From assembly GCA_011799875.1 (NCBI GenBank), contig CM022299.1, positions 212,542,070 through 212,606,069 of the forward strand: a DNA stretch of 64,000 nucleotides, in the 5' to 3' direction. Shown here in pieces: positions 45,231-57,395 of this stretch (the stretch's first letter is position 1; each line of letters opens with the position of its first letter). The DNA comes from Thinopyrum elongatum. Its lineage: Eukaryota > Streptophyta > Magnoliopsida > Poales > Poaceae. Below the pieces are notes generated by a model. It was given only the letters and a program-made list of their open reading frames with translations. It ran no database searches and was not told where the DNA came from. A program made the position numbers and the translations under genes.

Positions 45231-46734
45231 TGAAAGTGCAACTAATCCCCGGGTGGTTTTGGTAATTAATAACAACATATATGTCATTGATCTAATGAAC
45301 ATTGATGATAGATTTCAGAAAAAGATCAATGATTGGCATGGCAAGGACTAATGGATGTGGACCCCTCAAAATATCAAGGACAAGAACTGGCTACTCCAAG
45401 GCTTTACATTTTTTGTTTAGTGATCCAAGATCACATTGAGTCCCTTAGGAAAGCCAATACTATTAAAAGGAGATGAGGTCTTGTTGATGAGGTTGTTGCT
45501 CAAGTCCTTAGTGATATTGCTCCAAAAACCCTCAATCACTTTCTCAAAACACATCTGTCCAAAACCCTAAATCTTCATTTCGGTCTCACCGATATCACCT
45601 ACTGAGGATCCACCGTGATGACCCTTCCATTGCCACAACCAAAACCCTAGCAATTCGGTTTGACCGAAATGGTTCTCGGTCCCACCGAGACGGCCTGACC
45701 AAGTTTCAGTGATGAAGTTGCTTCATTTCGGAATCACCGAGATGAACCGATCGGAATTACCGAAATGAGGTCTTGCCCTAGCCATTGCACTTCGGTCCCA
45801 CCGAGTTGGTATAATCGGTCTCACCAAAAATCCTAACGGTAGTTCTTTTGCACTAGTCGGTCTCACCGAGATTTTCATGTTGGTGCCACCGAGTTGGTTC
45901 AAAGACTTTTAGTGGTTGGATTTTTGGTGCTGCCTATTTGTACCCCTCCACCACCACTCAATCTCTAAGAGAGCCATCAGAACAAAACACAACTTCCACC
46001 ATTCATTTTCTAGAGAGAACCACCTACTCATGTGTTGAGATCAAGAGATTACATTCCTACCATTTGAACTTTGATTTCTAGCCTCTTCAAGTTGCTTTCC
46101 ACTCCAATCCTTCTCCTACCCAAGCCAAACCTGTGAGAGAGAGATTGAGTGTTGAGGAAACTATCATTTGAAGCACAAGAGCAAGGAGTTTATCACCAAC
46201 ACAACATCTATTACCTTTTGGAGAGTGGTGTCTCCTAGATTGGTTAGGTGCCACTTGGGAGCCTCCAAGATCATCTGGAGTTGAACCAAGGAGTTTGTAA
46301 GGGCAAGGAGATCGCCTACTTCGTGAAGATCTACCCGGGTGAGGCTGGTTCTTCGTGGATGGAAGCCATGGTGGAATAGTCAAGGTTGCTTCTTCGTGGA
46401 CCCTTCGTGGGTGGAGCCCTCCGTGGACTCGCGCAACCGTTACCCTCCGTGGGTTGAAGTCTCCATCAACGTGGACATACAATAGCACCACCTATCGGAA
46501 CCACGCCAAAAATTATCGTGTCTTCGTTGCGTTTAAAATCTCCAAACCCCTCTTTTACTTACATGTGCAATGTTTTACTTTTCGTTGTTATACTCTTAAA
46601 ATTGCATGTGTAGGGTGATACTAGACTTGGTAGAATTGCTAAAATCTGCCCACAACTAAAATTGGGAAAATTATAGTTTTTTATTTGGTCAAGTAGTCTA
46701 ATGACCCCCCTCTAGACATACTTTCGATCCTACA
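45231..46734 (+). repeat. 3' LTR of the non-autonomous element (1504 bp)
   Basis: Begins tgaaagtgcaacta after the polypurine tract and ends ctttcgatcctaca. It contains at least eight TCGGTNNNNACCGA-like palindromes at 45582-45900. It joins the interior of another LTR at 46735, so the element inserted into that LTR. Confidence 0.75.
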
Positions 46735-47678
46735 CGGGTTCCCCATGCGATATGTGTTATGTGCGCGCACGAATCGAGGGGTTTGCTAATAATGACGCCA
46801 CAAATCCGGAGCGCAGTCACTTTATTGATTAGACGTGCCAATAGTAGTAGCCTCGAGCTTCGCTAACACGCCATAATGACATCTGAAAAAACCACACGGT
46901 TCTCTAGTGCGCTATAGCAGTTCATGTTTGGTCAAAGTTGTCAGAACACGTCCAGGTCGACGCCATTATCCCGGCGTGGGAAGACTTCACCACTAAGGTA
47001 GCTCTGCACGGGTAGGGTCTTTTGATCCGACGAGTGGATAAAAGCTACTTGGGAAGCACAATTGGGGCTCCTCGGATGCTTGAAGTATGGTATTCCTTGG
47101 ACAGAACTTGATCACTTTGGGGGTGGAACACGCGAATAAGTTATGGAACCAGTTTGAAAGGCCGAACCAACAATGAAGGACAGTAGTCCGAGGATAGTCC
47201 TCGGCTTGAAGACCGGTTCAACGGCTCCTGATGGTGTCCCGGATAAGGGGGTGCTAAGCTCTGCAGCATGTGGGCCGGGTCGAGGACCCCCAAACAACCA
47301 ACCAGTGGGCCACATTCATCAGGTCCCCGGGGGAATCATACAAAGACTTGGCGCATACTTGAAGGCACGAATGCAATCTTCGGCATGTTTATCTTCAGAT
47401 ATAACCGACGATGTGTAACCCTAGGTACCCCCACGTCTATATAAGCCGAGGGGTGTAGACTGTAGAGGCCAACTCGTTCATACTCGATCTCGAGGTATAT
47501 CGACCTGTACTTTGTACCCCATCCATCAATACAACAAAGCAAGACGTAGGGTTTTACCTCTTCGAGAGGGCCTGAATGTAGTAAACATCGGTGCCCCCCT
47601 GTGTCCTGTTACCATCTAGCCAAGACTATAAGATCGGGACCCCCTACCCGAGATCTGTCAGATTTGACTCCGTTACCA
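46735..47678 (+). repeat. Gypsy-type LTR, 5' truncated
   Basis: Homologous to the minus-strand LTR at 54722-57219. The left end is cut by the element ending at 46734; homology to the other copy already starts at ggttcccc (46737). It ends ctccgttacca. A tatataagccgagg TATA-like box lies at about 47440. No internal region or second LTR follows. Confidence 0.7.
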
Positions 47679-47805
47679 TACATGACACATCTTACATTCT
47701 TTATTATTTTGCTAAAGTTTAGATTATTACCTATACACATTTGATTGTGCAACGACTCACATGTGTGTTGGGATTAGGAGATCATGCCTGAATCGCTTAG
47801 AATGG

Positions 47806-48104
47806 CGAACCAAATATTAGTTGGATGGTTAGAGGGACAGTGGTATCCCCACCCTACCAGGGTTCAAGTCATGGTGCTCGCATTATTCCTGAAATTATTT
47901 TAGGATTTCCGGCGATGCGCTTTCATTGGGAGGAGACGTTCCCGTCGACGATGAGGCGCCTACGGTGACTTCGTAAATCTCAAGATGATACGCCGACTCA
48001 GTCTCTCGAAGGTGCTCATAGGGGTAGGGTGTGTGTGTGTGCGTTCATAGGGGTGAGTGTATGCGTGTATGTATGAGCGCTTGCGTCTGTACTGTGTTAA
48101 AAAA
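47806..48104 (+). mobile_element. tRNA-derived SINE (Au-like)
   Basis: An internal RNA polymerase III promoter is visible: an A-box region (ttggatggttagaggg, 47821-47836) and a B box (ggttcaagtc, 47861-47870). The 3' part has a gtgtgtgtg stretch and ends ctgtgttaaaaaaa. Flanks form a near-perfect target duplication, aatcgcttagaatg (47791-47804) and aatcgtttagaatg (48105-48118). The sequence resembles the Au SINE of wheat relatives as I remember it. It lies about 670 bp before the coatomer ATG. Confidence 0.8.
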
Positions 48105-48120
48105 AATCGTTTAGAATGCG

Positions 48121-48774
48121 TTTTTTTTGGAAAATTTGCATTTTTTTGAACACACGATTTGTATCTTCTCTCTCCGACTAGTCTGAAAAGACAAGCCGCA
48201 AAAGTTAATGATGCGACTGCAGCCGTGGCGTGCTTAGTAGTGTATTTTTCATCTATTATCATTGTGTTGAAAATTATTTGGCCCCGTCGCAAGGCACCGA
48301 CAATTACTTTTTTTGTTTCTATTTAAGAAGCACATGCAATTACCTAGTTCATATATAAGAGGTTACATCACATTTCATATACAGGTGACCAGAATCCAAT
48401 TCGTCACAATCCATCTCCTCAACCAAACGCAAGAATGAAATCATTCCATTCATTTTTTAACTCGTACTACTTGGTTACCAAACTAAACACAGCCGAAGAG
48501 AATAAGGGTGGGAATGAGCTGGCTGCTTTGAGATTGTGATGGCCACGTATTATGCATCCAGACTAAAAAAACGTGTTGTGCATCCGGATGGGTTAACACT
48601 CGAGAGATTTGGACACGGTCTCATAGAACTATTTTTCAGTTGGCCTCTCGCCTCTGTCAACCACTCCACCCCTCCTCCCGCTCCCAGATCCCGATCCACC
48701 TCCGCCGCAGATCCAACCACCAATACCCCACCCGCCGTCGCCCTCCGGCGCGGGTGCAGGGCAGATCCGGCGCC
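48121..48774 (+). promoter_or_regulatory. Upstream region and 5' leader of the coatomer gene
   Basis: A possible TATA box, atatataag, lies at 48351-48359, 420 bp before the ATG; its use is unproven. CT-rich sequence at 48645-48740 looks like 5' untranslated leader. Short upstream ATGs occur at 48539 and 48588. Confidence 0.35.
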
Positions 48775-51700
48775 ATGGACAAGCCGTGCACGCTGCTAGT
48801 CCACTTCGACAAGGGCTCCGCCTCCATGGCGAATGAGATCAAGGCGGATCTGGAGGGCAGCGACGTCGCCACCAAGGTCGAGGCCATGAAGCGCGCCGTC
48901 ATGCTCCTCCTCAATGGCGAGACCCTGCCGACGCTCTTCATCACCGTCGTCCGCTACGTCCTCCCCTCCGAGGACCACACCATCCAGAAGCTTCTGCTCC
49001 TCTACCTCGAGATCATTGACAAGCGCGACGCCGCTGGCCGCGTCCTCCCGGAGATGATCCTCATCTGCCAGAATCTCCGCAACAACCTGCAGCACCCCAA
49101 TGAGTACATCCGGGGCGTCACGCTGCGGTTCCTCTGCCGCCTCTCCGAGCCGGAGGTGCTTGAGCCGCTCGTTCCTTCTATTCTCGAGAATCTCGAGCAC
49201 CGCCACCACTTCATCCGCCGCCACGCGCTCTCCGCCATCTCGGCGATCTACCGCCTCCCACACGGCGACCAGCTCATCCCTGACGCTCCCGAGCTCGTTG
49301 AGCGCGCGCTCGCTTCTGAGCAGGACGCCTCCGCGCGGCGGAACGCTTTCCTCATGCTCTGCCTCTGTGGTCAGGAACGTGCTGTCGCGTACCTATTCTC
49401 CAACGCCGAACGTGTTACCGAGTGGCCCGATCTCCTGCAGATGGCCGCCGTAGACCTCATCCGCAAGGTCTGCCGCTCTCCAAACCGTGCTGACAAGGGC
49501 AGGTATATCAAGATCATAATATCCCTTCTTTCTTCTCCCAGCACAGCTGTTGTTTATGAGTGTGCTGGGGCGCTGGTGTCGCTCTCCTCGGCGCCCACTG
49601 CTGTGCGTGCTGCTGCCAACACATACTGCCAGCTCCTCTCTTCGCAGAGTGACAACAATGTCAGGCTCATTCTCCTGGACCGTCTGAATGAGCTGCGCAC
49701 AGCACACCGGGATGTGATGGTGGATGTAGTGATGGATGTGCTGCGTGCACTTTCCAGCCCGAACTTAGATGTCAAGAGGAAGGTGCTGGATTTAGTGCTC
49801 GATCTGCTCACTCCTCGTAATGTGGAGGAGGTGGTGCTTTACCTCAAGAAGGAAGTGGTCAAGACACAATCAGGGGAACTTGAGAAGGGTGGCGAGTACC
49901 GCCAGATGCTGGTGCAAGTGATCCATGCATGTGCTGTAGAGTACCCAGAGGTAGCTGGGTCGGTGGTGCACCTCCTCATGGACTTCCTTGGTGACACTAA
50001 TGTCGCGGCAGCAGTTGATGTTGTTTTGTTTGTGCGTGAGATCATTGAGACTAATCCCAAGCTGCGTGTGTCCATGATCCAGAGACTGAGTGATACCTTT
50101 TATCAGATCCGTGCATCCCGTGTCTGTTCAATCGCTCTTTGGATTCTTGGTGAGTACTCCCTGTCGTTATCGGAGGTTGAGAGTGCCATTACTACCATCA
50201 AGCAGTCCCTTGGGGATCTACCATTGTTCACTCTCTCAGAGGAAGGCGAGACAACTGATTCCTCCAAGCCAACCCAGCCCATGGTGAACTCTGTCACCGT
50301 GTCTTCCAGGCGTCCTGTTGTTCTTGCAGATGGCACTTACGCCACACAGAGTGCTGCTACTGAGGCCATTTCGACTCCACCAGTTACTGCTGGGTCATTG
50401 GCATCGACCCTGAATCTCAGATCACTCATTCTGTCAGGTGATTTCTTCTTGGCTGCAGTTGTTGCCTGTACGCTTACCAAATTGGTATTGAGGCTGGAGG
50501 AGGTGCAGCCATCAAAGGTTGAAGCAAACAAGGCTTGTACTGGGGCCTTGCTGGTCATGACGTCCATTCTGCAGCTGGGGCTATCCTCATACCTTCCCCA
50601 ACCGATTGATAATGATTCATATGACAGGATCGTGCTTTGTGTGCGGCTGCTTTGCAATACTGGTGATGATGTGAGAAAGATTTGGCTGCAGTCATGTAGG
50701 CAGAGTTTTGCCAAGATGCTTGCTGAGAAGCAATTCAGGGAGACACAGGAGATGAAAGCCAAATCACAGATCTCTCATGCGCAGCCAGATGATCTTATTG
50801 ATTTCTACCACCTGAAGAGCAGAAGGGTAAGAGAAACTTGCTTACTAGTTGTTGCTTTTGCATTATGCAAATTGCAACATTTATCTTTGTCTAATGCATG
50901 TTCGCAAGCTAGCCCACAAGCGTTCAATCTGTTCTGAAATGAACAATAAATTCATTACTTGGTGCTTGCATTACAACTCTGTTGACATATATTCTCAAGT
51001 TACTGCATATTACATGCAATAGGAGCATTATCTTTCTTTCTTGCATCTTGCAACAAATTGTTACATTCTGTGGCTTCTCTCATGACCTTCAATAATATCT
51101 GAAGTTCCAAATAATAGCTGTCGTGGTTTTTCCTGTCCTTCAGTCTTACTACAATTCTGGGACTTCCCCTGCTTTGTGTAACCAGTTCTTAGTTTTTTTA
51201 TTTCCACTAGAATCTCGTGGTGTATTTACTTTCTGATGAAGCAATATAAATAAGTGTTTTCTTATTCTCCTTTTTGTACGAGTATACAACAGAATTTGTG
51301 AATGTTACTTGACTAGTCTATGTTTGAGTTTTGTGCCTTTGCTCAGTTTGAGCAGCCTTGTTATAACATGAAAGGTTTTGGTATGTTTGTTGGATTTGAT
51401 TTCTGGTAGATATGTAAAATTTGTCAGATCTTTCAGAAGTTTGTATCCTTGGCTAGAAAGTTTTTTTTTTCTATTTGGGCAGAGGAAATGCTGGTAGTTA
51501 TTTCAACAGCATTATGAGCATGTGTAATAGTGATACACGTGAACCATATTGTTGCTTCAAGAATACGTATGATTTAGTAATCGTCAAAAAAAGAATATGA
51601 TTTGGTAAAATGCTCTTCTATATTTGTTCCCTCTGTTCTTAAATTGTGGATTTTTGTTTCCTAGGGCATGAGCCAGCTTGAGTTGGAAGATGAGGTCCAA

Positions 51701-53168
51701 GATGATTTGAAGGCTGCAACTGGTGGATTCAGTAAGGAAACAGATGATGCAAACAGGCTTAACCGCATTCTTCAGTTGACTGGGTTCAGTGATCCTGTAT
51801 ATGCTGAAGCGTTTGTGACAGTTCATCATTATGATATTGTACTTGATGTTACTGTCATAAACCGTACAAAGGAGACACTTCAGAACCTGTGTTTGGAATT
51901 AGCTACAATGGGAGACCTCAAGCTTGTTGACCGCCCTCAGAACTATACGTTGGCTCCTGAGTCAAGCAAGCAAATTCGTGCTAATATCAAGGTTTCTTCC
52001 ACGGAGACTGGAGTCATATTTGGGAACATAGTCTACGAGACTTCCAATGTGATGGAAAGATCAGTGGTTGTCCTGAATGATATTCACATTGACATCATGG
52101 ATTATATCTCACCTGCTACATGCGCAGATGTTACTTTCCGGAACATGTGGGCAGAATTTGAGTGGGAGAACAAGGTAATTGGCTTCTTTCTACAATTCAG
52201 TCATTGCAAAACCTCTTTGCAAGATGTTCTCCTTCCCAATTGCAAAATCTCTAGCTGAAGCTGTTAAATCTTTTAAAAGTATGCTCAATCAGACTTATTA
52301 CTTTTCAGTTTGGTTCATGATGTTTGTCTAGTTTTGCTTTGAGAACTGTTTGGAGTAAGGGTACTGTTGTCATTGCACCTGGTTGATATGGAATTCTATA
52401 TACCTAAATAGTTGATCCAGACTAACTCTAATTCTCTCACCATGCAACTATGCGAACTCACCAATGCTACCATACATGGTAAAAGACCCACATTTAACAT
52501 ACACCATGCATGCTACTCATATTAAATAAGTATTCTACAGCTAACTTGTATGCATTTTAGTTTCAATTCTCATATTGACAATCTATAATCATACAACCAA
52601 ATCTAATTGAAACAAATGCAATACAACCAAATCTAATTGAAACAATTGCAACCAATTCTCACAGCAATGCACGATGTATCATCTCTAGTTTATTGAGTTG
52701 TCTTGTCACACTGCTTCGTGTTGATGAATCTGTTGTTGCTCCTTATTTCAGTTTATATAACAACTATTTCCTTTTTGTCCAGGTTGCCGTTAATACAGTA
52801 ATTCAAGACGAGAAGGAATTCTTGAATCATGTTATCAAGTCAACAAACATGAAGTGTCTAACACCACCGTAAGTTGCGGTCTTCCATCTTTATTCCATGC
52901 TTTCTCTTCCTTATCTGATTACTGATGGAGTTACCTACTTCTGAAACGGTAACCTGATATCAGGTCTGCGCTTGATGGTGAATGCGGTTTCCTTGCCGCA
53001 AATCTTTACGCAAAGAGTGTGTTTGGAGAAGATGCGTTGGTGAACATTAGCATTGAGAAGCAAGTTGATGGCAAGCTCAGCGGTTACATCAGAATAAGGA
53101 GCAAGACCCAAGGAATTGCGCTCAGCTTGGGAGACAAGATTACCCTCAAGCAGAAGGGAGGCAGTTAA
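48775..53168 (+). CDS. COPB1: Coatomer subunit beta (beta-COP), four exons
   Basis: Beta-COP is a core subunit of the COPI coat on Golgi membranes; with gamma, delta and zeta it forms the cargo-binding subcomplex recruited by ARF1-GTP for retrograde and intra-Golgi traffic. Exons are 48775-50826, 51665-52174, 52783-52868 and 52964-53168, all with GT-AG borders. Total 2853 bp gives 950 residues, the usual plant length. The start [15 protein letters not shown] is the first in-frame ATG. Residues ~20-540 form the adaptin-like helical solenoid ([39 protein letters not shown]). About 670-810 is the beta C-terminal domain ([20 protein letters not shown]), then the appendage region ([12 protein letters not shown]), ending [13 protein letters not shown]. 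No stop or frameshift. First-exon codons are GC-rich at the 5' end, as in many grass genes. Introns are 838, 608 and 95 bp. Likely a housekeeping gene. Confidence 0.97.
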
Positions 53169-53760
53169 GCTGTGACGTGACCTGTCGCAATTGTGTCATG
53201 TAGGAGATCCACTTTGCCAGTTTCATACTATCGGTACAATGGGCTAGTAAAGATGTCTTTAATGTACAAAAGATTAAAGAGAGGGATGCGAAGAGGAAGC
53301 TCGCAAGGAAGTCAGTCTTGAGACTGAAAATGGATCTTCAACTAGTATCCTCGAGAGATGCAATGATCTCTCCCAGCTCCCTTCCATGATGAGGCCTTTT
53401 TTTGACAAAAATGGTGGTGTAAGAATAGATGTGAGGTTTGTGTTGTTTATTCTTGATATCAGCGGATTGAGATATTGTATTACGGGTCCCTTTAATGTCT
53501 CGTGCTTTTGTCTTTCAGCCTTACATGTTCCAGCGTTGCCGTGTTTCTGGTCTCCCTCGTTACTTTTCTTTCAGTGTTACATGTTGTATTGTCCTTTCGC
53601 TTGCTGTAAAATTCTGTGTTATCTCTCTGATGGAGCCAAACAATTTCTATTACCGATTGATGTATTTTTATTCGTCTAGAATTCCAAATGTCATGACACT
53701 ATATGCGTTTTAGTAATTCTGGAAATAGAAGGCCCTTAATAGTCGGTCAATGAGCTAGTA
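53169..53760 (+). other. 3' flank of the coatomer gene
   Basis: Probable 3' untranslated region and downstream spacer; T-rich. No clear polyadenylation signal could be singled out. Short open frames at 53386-53713 are not convincing. Confidence 0.5.
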
Positions 53761-53826
53761 CTCCCTCTGTGAGTGTCGCTGATTTAGTACTGTACTAAAT
53801 TAGTTCAAATTTTGAGACCGAGGGAG
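53761..53826. mobile_element. Short Stowaway-like MITE
   Basis: 66 bp from ctccctctgtgag to gagaccgagggag, with TA on both sides (53759-53760, 53827-53828). Only about 10 bp of the terminal repeats pair well, so it is a deletion derivative. Confidence 0.65.
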
Positions 53827-53828
53827 TA

Positions 53829-54721
53829 CATATTTTGATGACCGTTTCTTTGGCCTTGTGTGCGGAGCTTTGTTTTCTCGTATGCCTTGTGCTTGAATTT
53901 GGTGCATCCTGCATGCTTCTTGCAGGAGCGAGCGAGGCCTTCCCGTTATGGTGAGCATGCTCATGCTTTTGGGTGGTGGAGGATGCTCTCGACAACTTCC
54001 TCTTGGAGCTTTCCTTGGAGGGGGCTTGGTGCATCCGCGGTATGCTTCGACCATCTTCAAGCACTTGGTGTCTCTACCATCTTCGTGGGAGAGTGTAAGT
54101 GGCATGCGTTGACATGAATGCCCCATATTGTCATGTCTTAATGAATTGCATGCCTTTTGGTGCTTTGCCATATCACATGACATACTGGTGTAGAGCCTTG
54201 GGCTCGTTAGGACTTCAGCCACTTTGGGAGTCGTTCCTTTGTACTGATGACAATGACATGTCTGGTAATGTGATTGCTTTAGCACTTTTATCTTGCCTCA
54301 TTTTTGTATTCCGGTATTGGTTTTGTCATAGCCATGGAGGATGCCGCCTCTTGGGGGGTGGCATGCTTTCTCCTTACTTTGGCGTTCCCTCCTTGCCCGA
54401 GGGGGCTCTTCGCATCTCGGGGAAGATGCCGTCTTTTGGAGGCGGCTTACTTTCTCCCGTGAGTGCCCAACTTGGTTGGCCTCACTTTGCCCGAGGGACG
54501 CTTCACATCTTTGGAGATGCGGGTTTTGCCATGGTTTTGTGAGGGTTCCACCTCCCAGAAGTGAGCGCTCATGTCTTCGCATCTCCACTTGTCGATATGG
54601 GGTCACTTCATATCGCCGGGGATCCCAAGGCGCTTCTTCGCGGGCAACACTATCTGGCTCGCCCGGCTTGTTCCCGAGGAGCACTACCTGGCTTCCCGGC
54701 TTGTTCGTGGGGAGCACTACT
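53829..54721. other. Unassigned sequence with local repeats
   Basis: No convincing gene. Phrases such as gaagatgccg(c/t)ct(c/t)tt recur at 54347 and 54423. A ~33-bp direct repeat (cccggcttgttc...gagcactac) covers 54660-54720. It adjoins the end of a minus-strand LTR, so it may be internal retroelement sequence. Confidence 0.4.
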
Positions 54722-57219
54722 TGGTGACGGAGTCGAATCCGGCAGATCTCAGGTAGCAGGTCCCGAGCTGGTAGTCTTGGCACGATGGTAACATGACACA
54801 AGGGGGACACGATGTTTTACCGAGGTTCACGTCCTGCTTTGTTGTATTGATTGTGGGGTACAGAGTACAAGTTGATCTACCTCGAGATCGTGTATGAATG
54901 AGTCCCTTTCTACTATCTAAACCACTCGGTGTATATAGACTCTGGGGGTACCTAGGTTTACACATAGGTCAGTTGCATTTAAAGATGAACATGCCGAAGA
55001 TTGCATTCGTGCCTTAGAGTATGCGTCACATCTTAGAAAGATTCCATCTTGATTACTCCATGAGGCTTGACGAATGTGGCCCACTGGTTGGTCATCTGGG
55101 GGTCCTCGACCCAACCCATGTCTTCTGGGATCCAACATGGTTAGCACCCGCTTATCCAGGAGACCGTCAGTAGCCCCCGAACCGGTCTTCAAGCCGAGGA
55201 CTTCCTCGGGCGGCTATCCTCCATCTATGGTTTTCGGCCTTGCAAACTGGTTCAACATATTCTTCGCGCGCTTTCTTCCAAAGCGACCAGAATCCTGCCC
55301 GAGGAATAACAGACCTCGGATGTCCGAGGAGCCCCGATCAAGCTTCCCAAGAGGTGTTTTTCTTTCATCGGATCCAAAGAACCTCTCAGTGCAAAGTTAT
55401 CTTAGCAGCAAAGTATTTCCGTGCCAGGATGAGGGTGCCGATTGATACGTCTCCAACGTATCTATAATTTTTGATTGTTCCATGCTATTATAGTATCAAT
55501 CTTGGATGTTTTATATGCAATTTTATACCATTTTTTGGGACTAAACTATTAATCTAGTGCCCAGTGCCAGTTGTTGTTTTTCTGCTTGTTTTCTGCTTTT
55601 CAGAAAATCAACATCAAATAGAGTCCGAACGGAGAAAAAACTTTGGATTCATTTTTCTGGACCAGAAGGGACCCATGAAGGTTCGGGAGAAGACCTGAGG
55701 AGTCACGAGGGAGCGACAAACTCAGCGGCGCGCCCGAGGGGGGGGGGGGGGGGGGGCGGCTTGTGGGCCCCTCGTGGCGCCTCCTGACATAATTTCACCT
55801 CTACAAATTCCCCAATATTCCCATTATACGAGAGAGCCACCCGAAACACTTTTTCTGCCGCCACAAGTTTCTGTTCTTCCGCGATCCCATCTGGAGGCCT
55901 TTTCCGGCACCCTGCCGGAGTGGGAATCGATCACGAAGGGCTTCTACATCATCCTTGCTGCCCTTCCGATGATGCATGAGTATTTCATCACAGACCTACG
56001 GGTCCATAGCTAGTAGCTAGATGGCTTCTTCTCTCTCTTTGATCTTCAATATAATGTTCTCCTCGATGTTCTTGGAGTTCTATCCGATGTAATCTTCCTT
56101 TGCGGTGTGTTTGTTGGGACCCGATGAATTATAGGTTTATGATCAGATTATTCATTAATATTAATTGAGTCTTTTCTGAATTCTTTTATGCATGATTGTT
56201 ATAGCTTTGTATTTCTCTCTGATCTATCGGTTTGATTTGGCCAACGAGATTGATTTATCTTGCAATGGGAGAGGTGCTTTGTGATGGGTTCAATCTTGTG
56301 GTGCTCCATCTCACTGACAGAAAGGGAAATGACACATATTTGTATTGTTGCCATTAAGGATAAAAAGATGGGGTTTATTCGTATTTCTTGCGTTTACTTT
56401 GTCTACATCATGTCATCTTGCTTAAGGTGTTACTCTGTTTTATACTTAATACCCTAGATGCATGCTGGATAGTGGTCGATGGGTGGAGTAATAGTAGTAG
56501 ATGCAGGCAGAAGTCGGTCTACTTGTGTCGGACGTGATGTCTATATACAAGATCATTGCCTTGAATATCCTCATAACTATGCGCTTTTCTATCAATTGCC
56601 CAACAGTAATTTGTCCACCCACCGTATGTTATGTGCTCGAGAGAGAAGCCTCTAGTGAAAACTATAGCCCCCGGGTCTACTTTTATCATATATAAAACAG
56701 AAAAAATACCTTGCTGCACTTTTATTTATTTTATTTTGTTTTGCAATTTATCTTATTACCTACCACTACGAGATTTGATCCTTGCAAATAACCGCCGAGG
56801 GGATTGACACCCCCTTTGTTTGCGTTGGGTGCAAGTATTTGCTTTTGTGTGTGCAGGTGCTGCTAACGAGGTTCTATGTGGTTCTCCTACTGGATTGATA
56901 ACCTTGGTTCTTAACTGAGGGAAATACTTATCTCTACTATAATGCTTCATCCTCTCCTCTTCGGGCAATCCCGACGCAGCTCACAAGTAGCACCGATTTG
57001 GTCGCGTTCTGACAACTTTGACCAAATCCGAAACGCCACCATGTACTGCAAAACTGATCAGTCCTTTCAGATGTCATTATAACGTGTTAACACAGCTTGA
57101 GGCCACTCCCATTAGCACGTCTCACTAATAAAGATATCGTGCCCTGGATTTCCAGTGGTATTACGAGCAAAACCCCTTGATTCGCGCGCGCATGTAACAC
57201 ATATTGCATTGGGAACTCA
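54722..57219 (-). repeat. Gypsy-type LTR, minus strand, split by a solo LTR
   Basis: The inverse complement matches 46735-47678 through tggtgacggagtc at one end and cgcgcgcatgtaacacatattgc at the other. The solo LTR at 55443-56992 interrupts it. Without that insert and its duplication the length is about 940 bp. The 57219 limit is approximate. No matching target duplication was found. Confidence 0.65.
55443..56992 (+). mobile_element. Solo LTR (1550 bp) with 5-bp target duplication
   Basis: Begins TGATACGTCTCCAACG and ends ctcacaagtagca. It is flanked on both sides by ccgat (55438-55442 and 56993-56997). No internal sequence follows, so an element was reduced to one LTR by recombination. It is similar to the LTRs at 1-1581 and 4971-6566 and closer to the minus-strand copy at 59912. 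It carries a run of 19 G (55738-55756) within a decayed GC hairpin region. Confidence 0.88.
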
Positions 57220-57395
57220 TGAAATTAATGCCACACAGTACGCTCCTTTGGTGTTTGTACCAGCCCATAAAAGGCACACGACAAAGTGAATCAATCTTCA
57301 TGCCTTCCTCCTTGCTCTCGCTCCCATCATCCCCAAGCTCCAACGCCCAAAGAACAAAGCACAAACAACCTCCAATCCCCTTTCCCTCTTCCTAA
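57220..57395 (+). promoter_or_regulatory. Possible orphan gene promoter and 5' leader
   Basis: cccataaaaggc (57264-57275) could be a TATA box. It is followed by C/A-rich leader-like sequence (ctcccatcatccccaagc, 57324-57341) up to the LTR start at 57396. The coding part, if any, is displaced. Weak evidence. Confidence 0.25.

Noticed and set aside
46753..47678. Complete solo LTR starting TGTGTTATG
   Set aside because: Homology with the minus-strand copy extends left to 46737, so the true LTR start was cut off by the neighbouring element.
48351..48359. atatataag as the coatomer TATA box
   Set aside because: It is 420 bp from the ATG with no supporting start site; mentioned only as a possibility.
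48796..49263. 155-codon open frame antisense to coatomer exon 1
   Set aside because: GC-rich first exons give long antisense frames; the sense strand has a full match to beta-COP.
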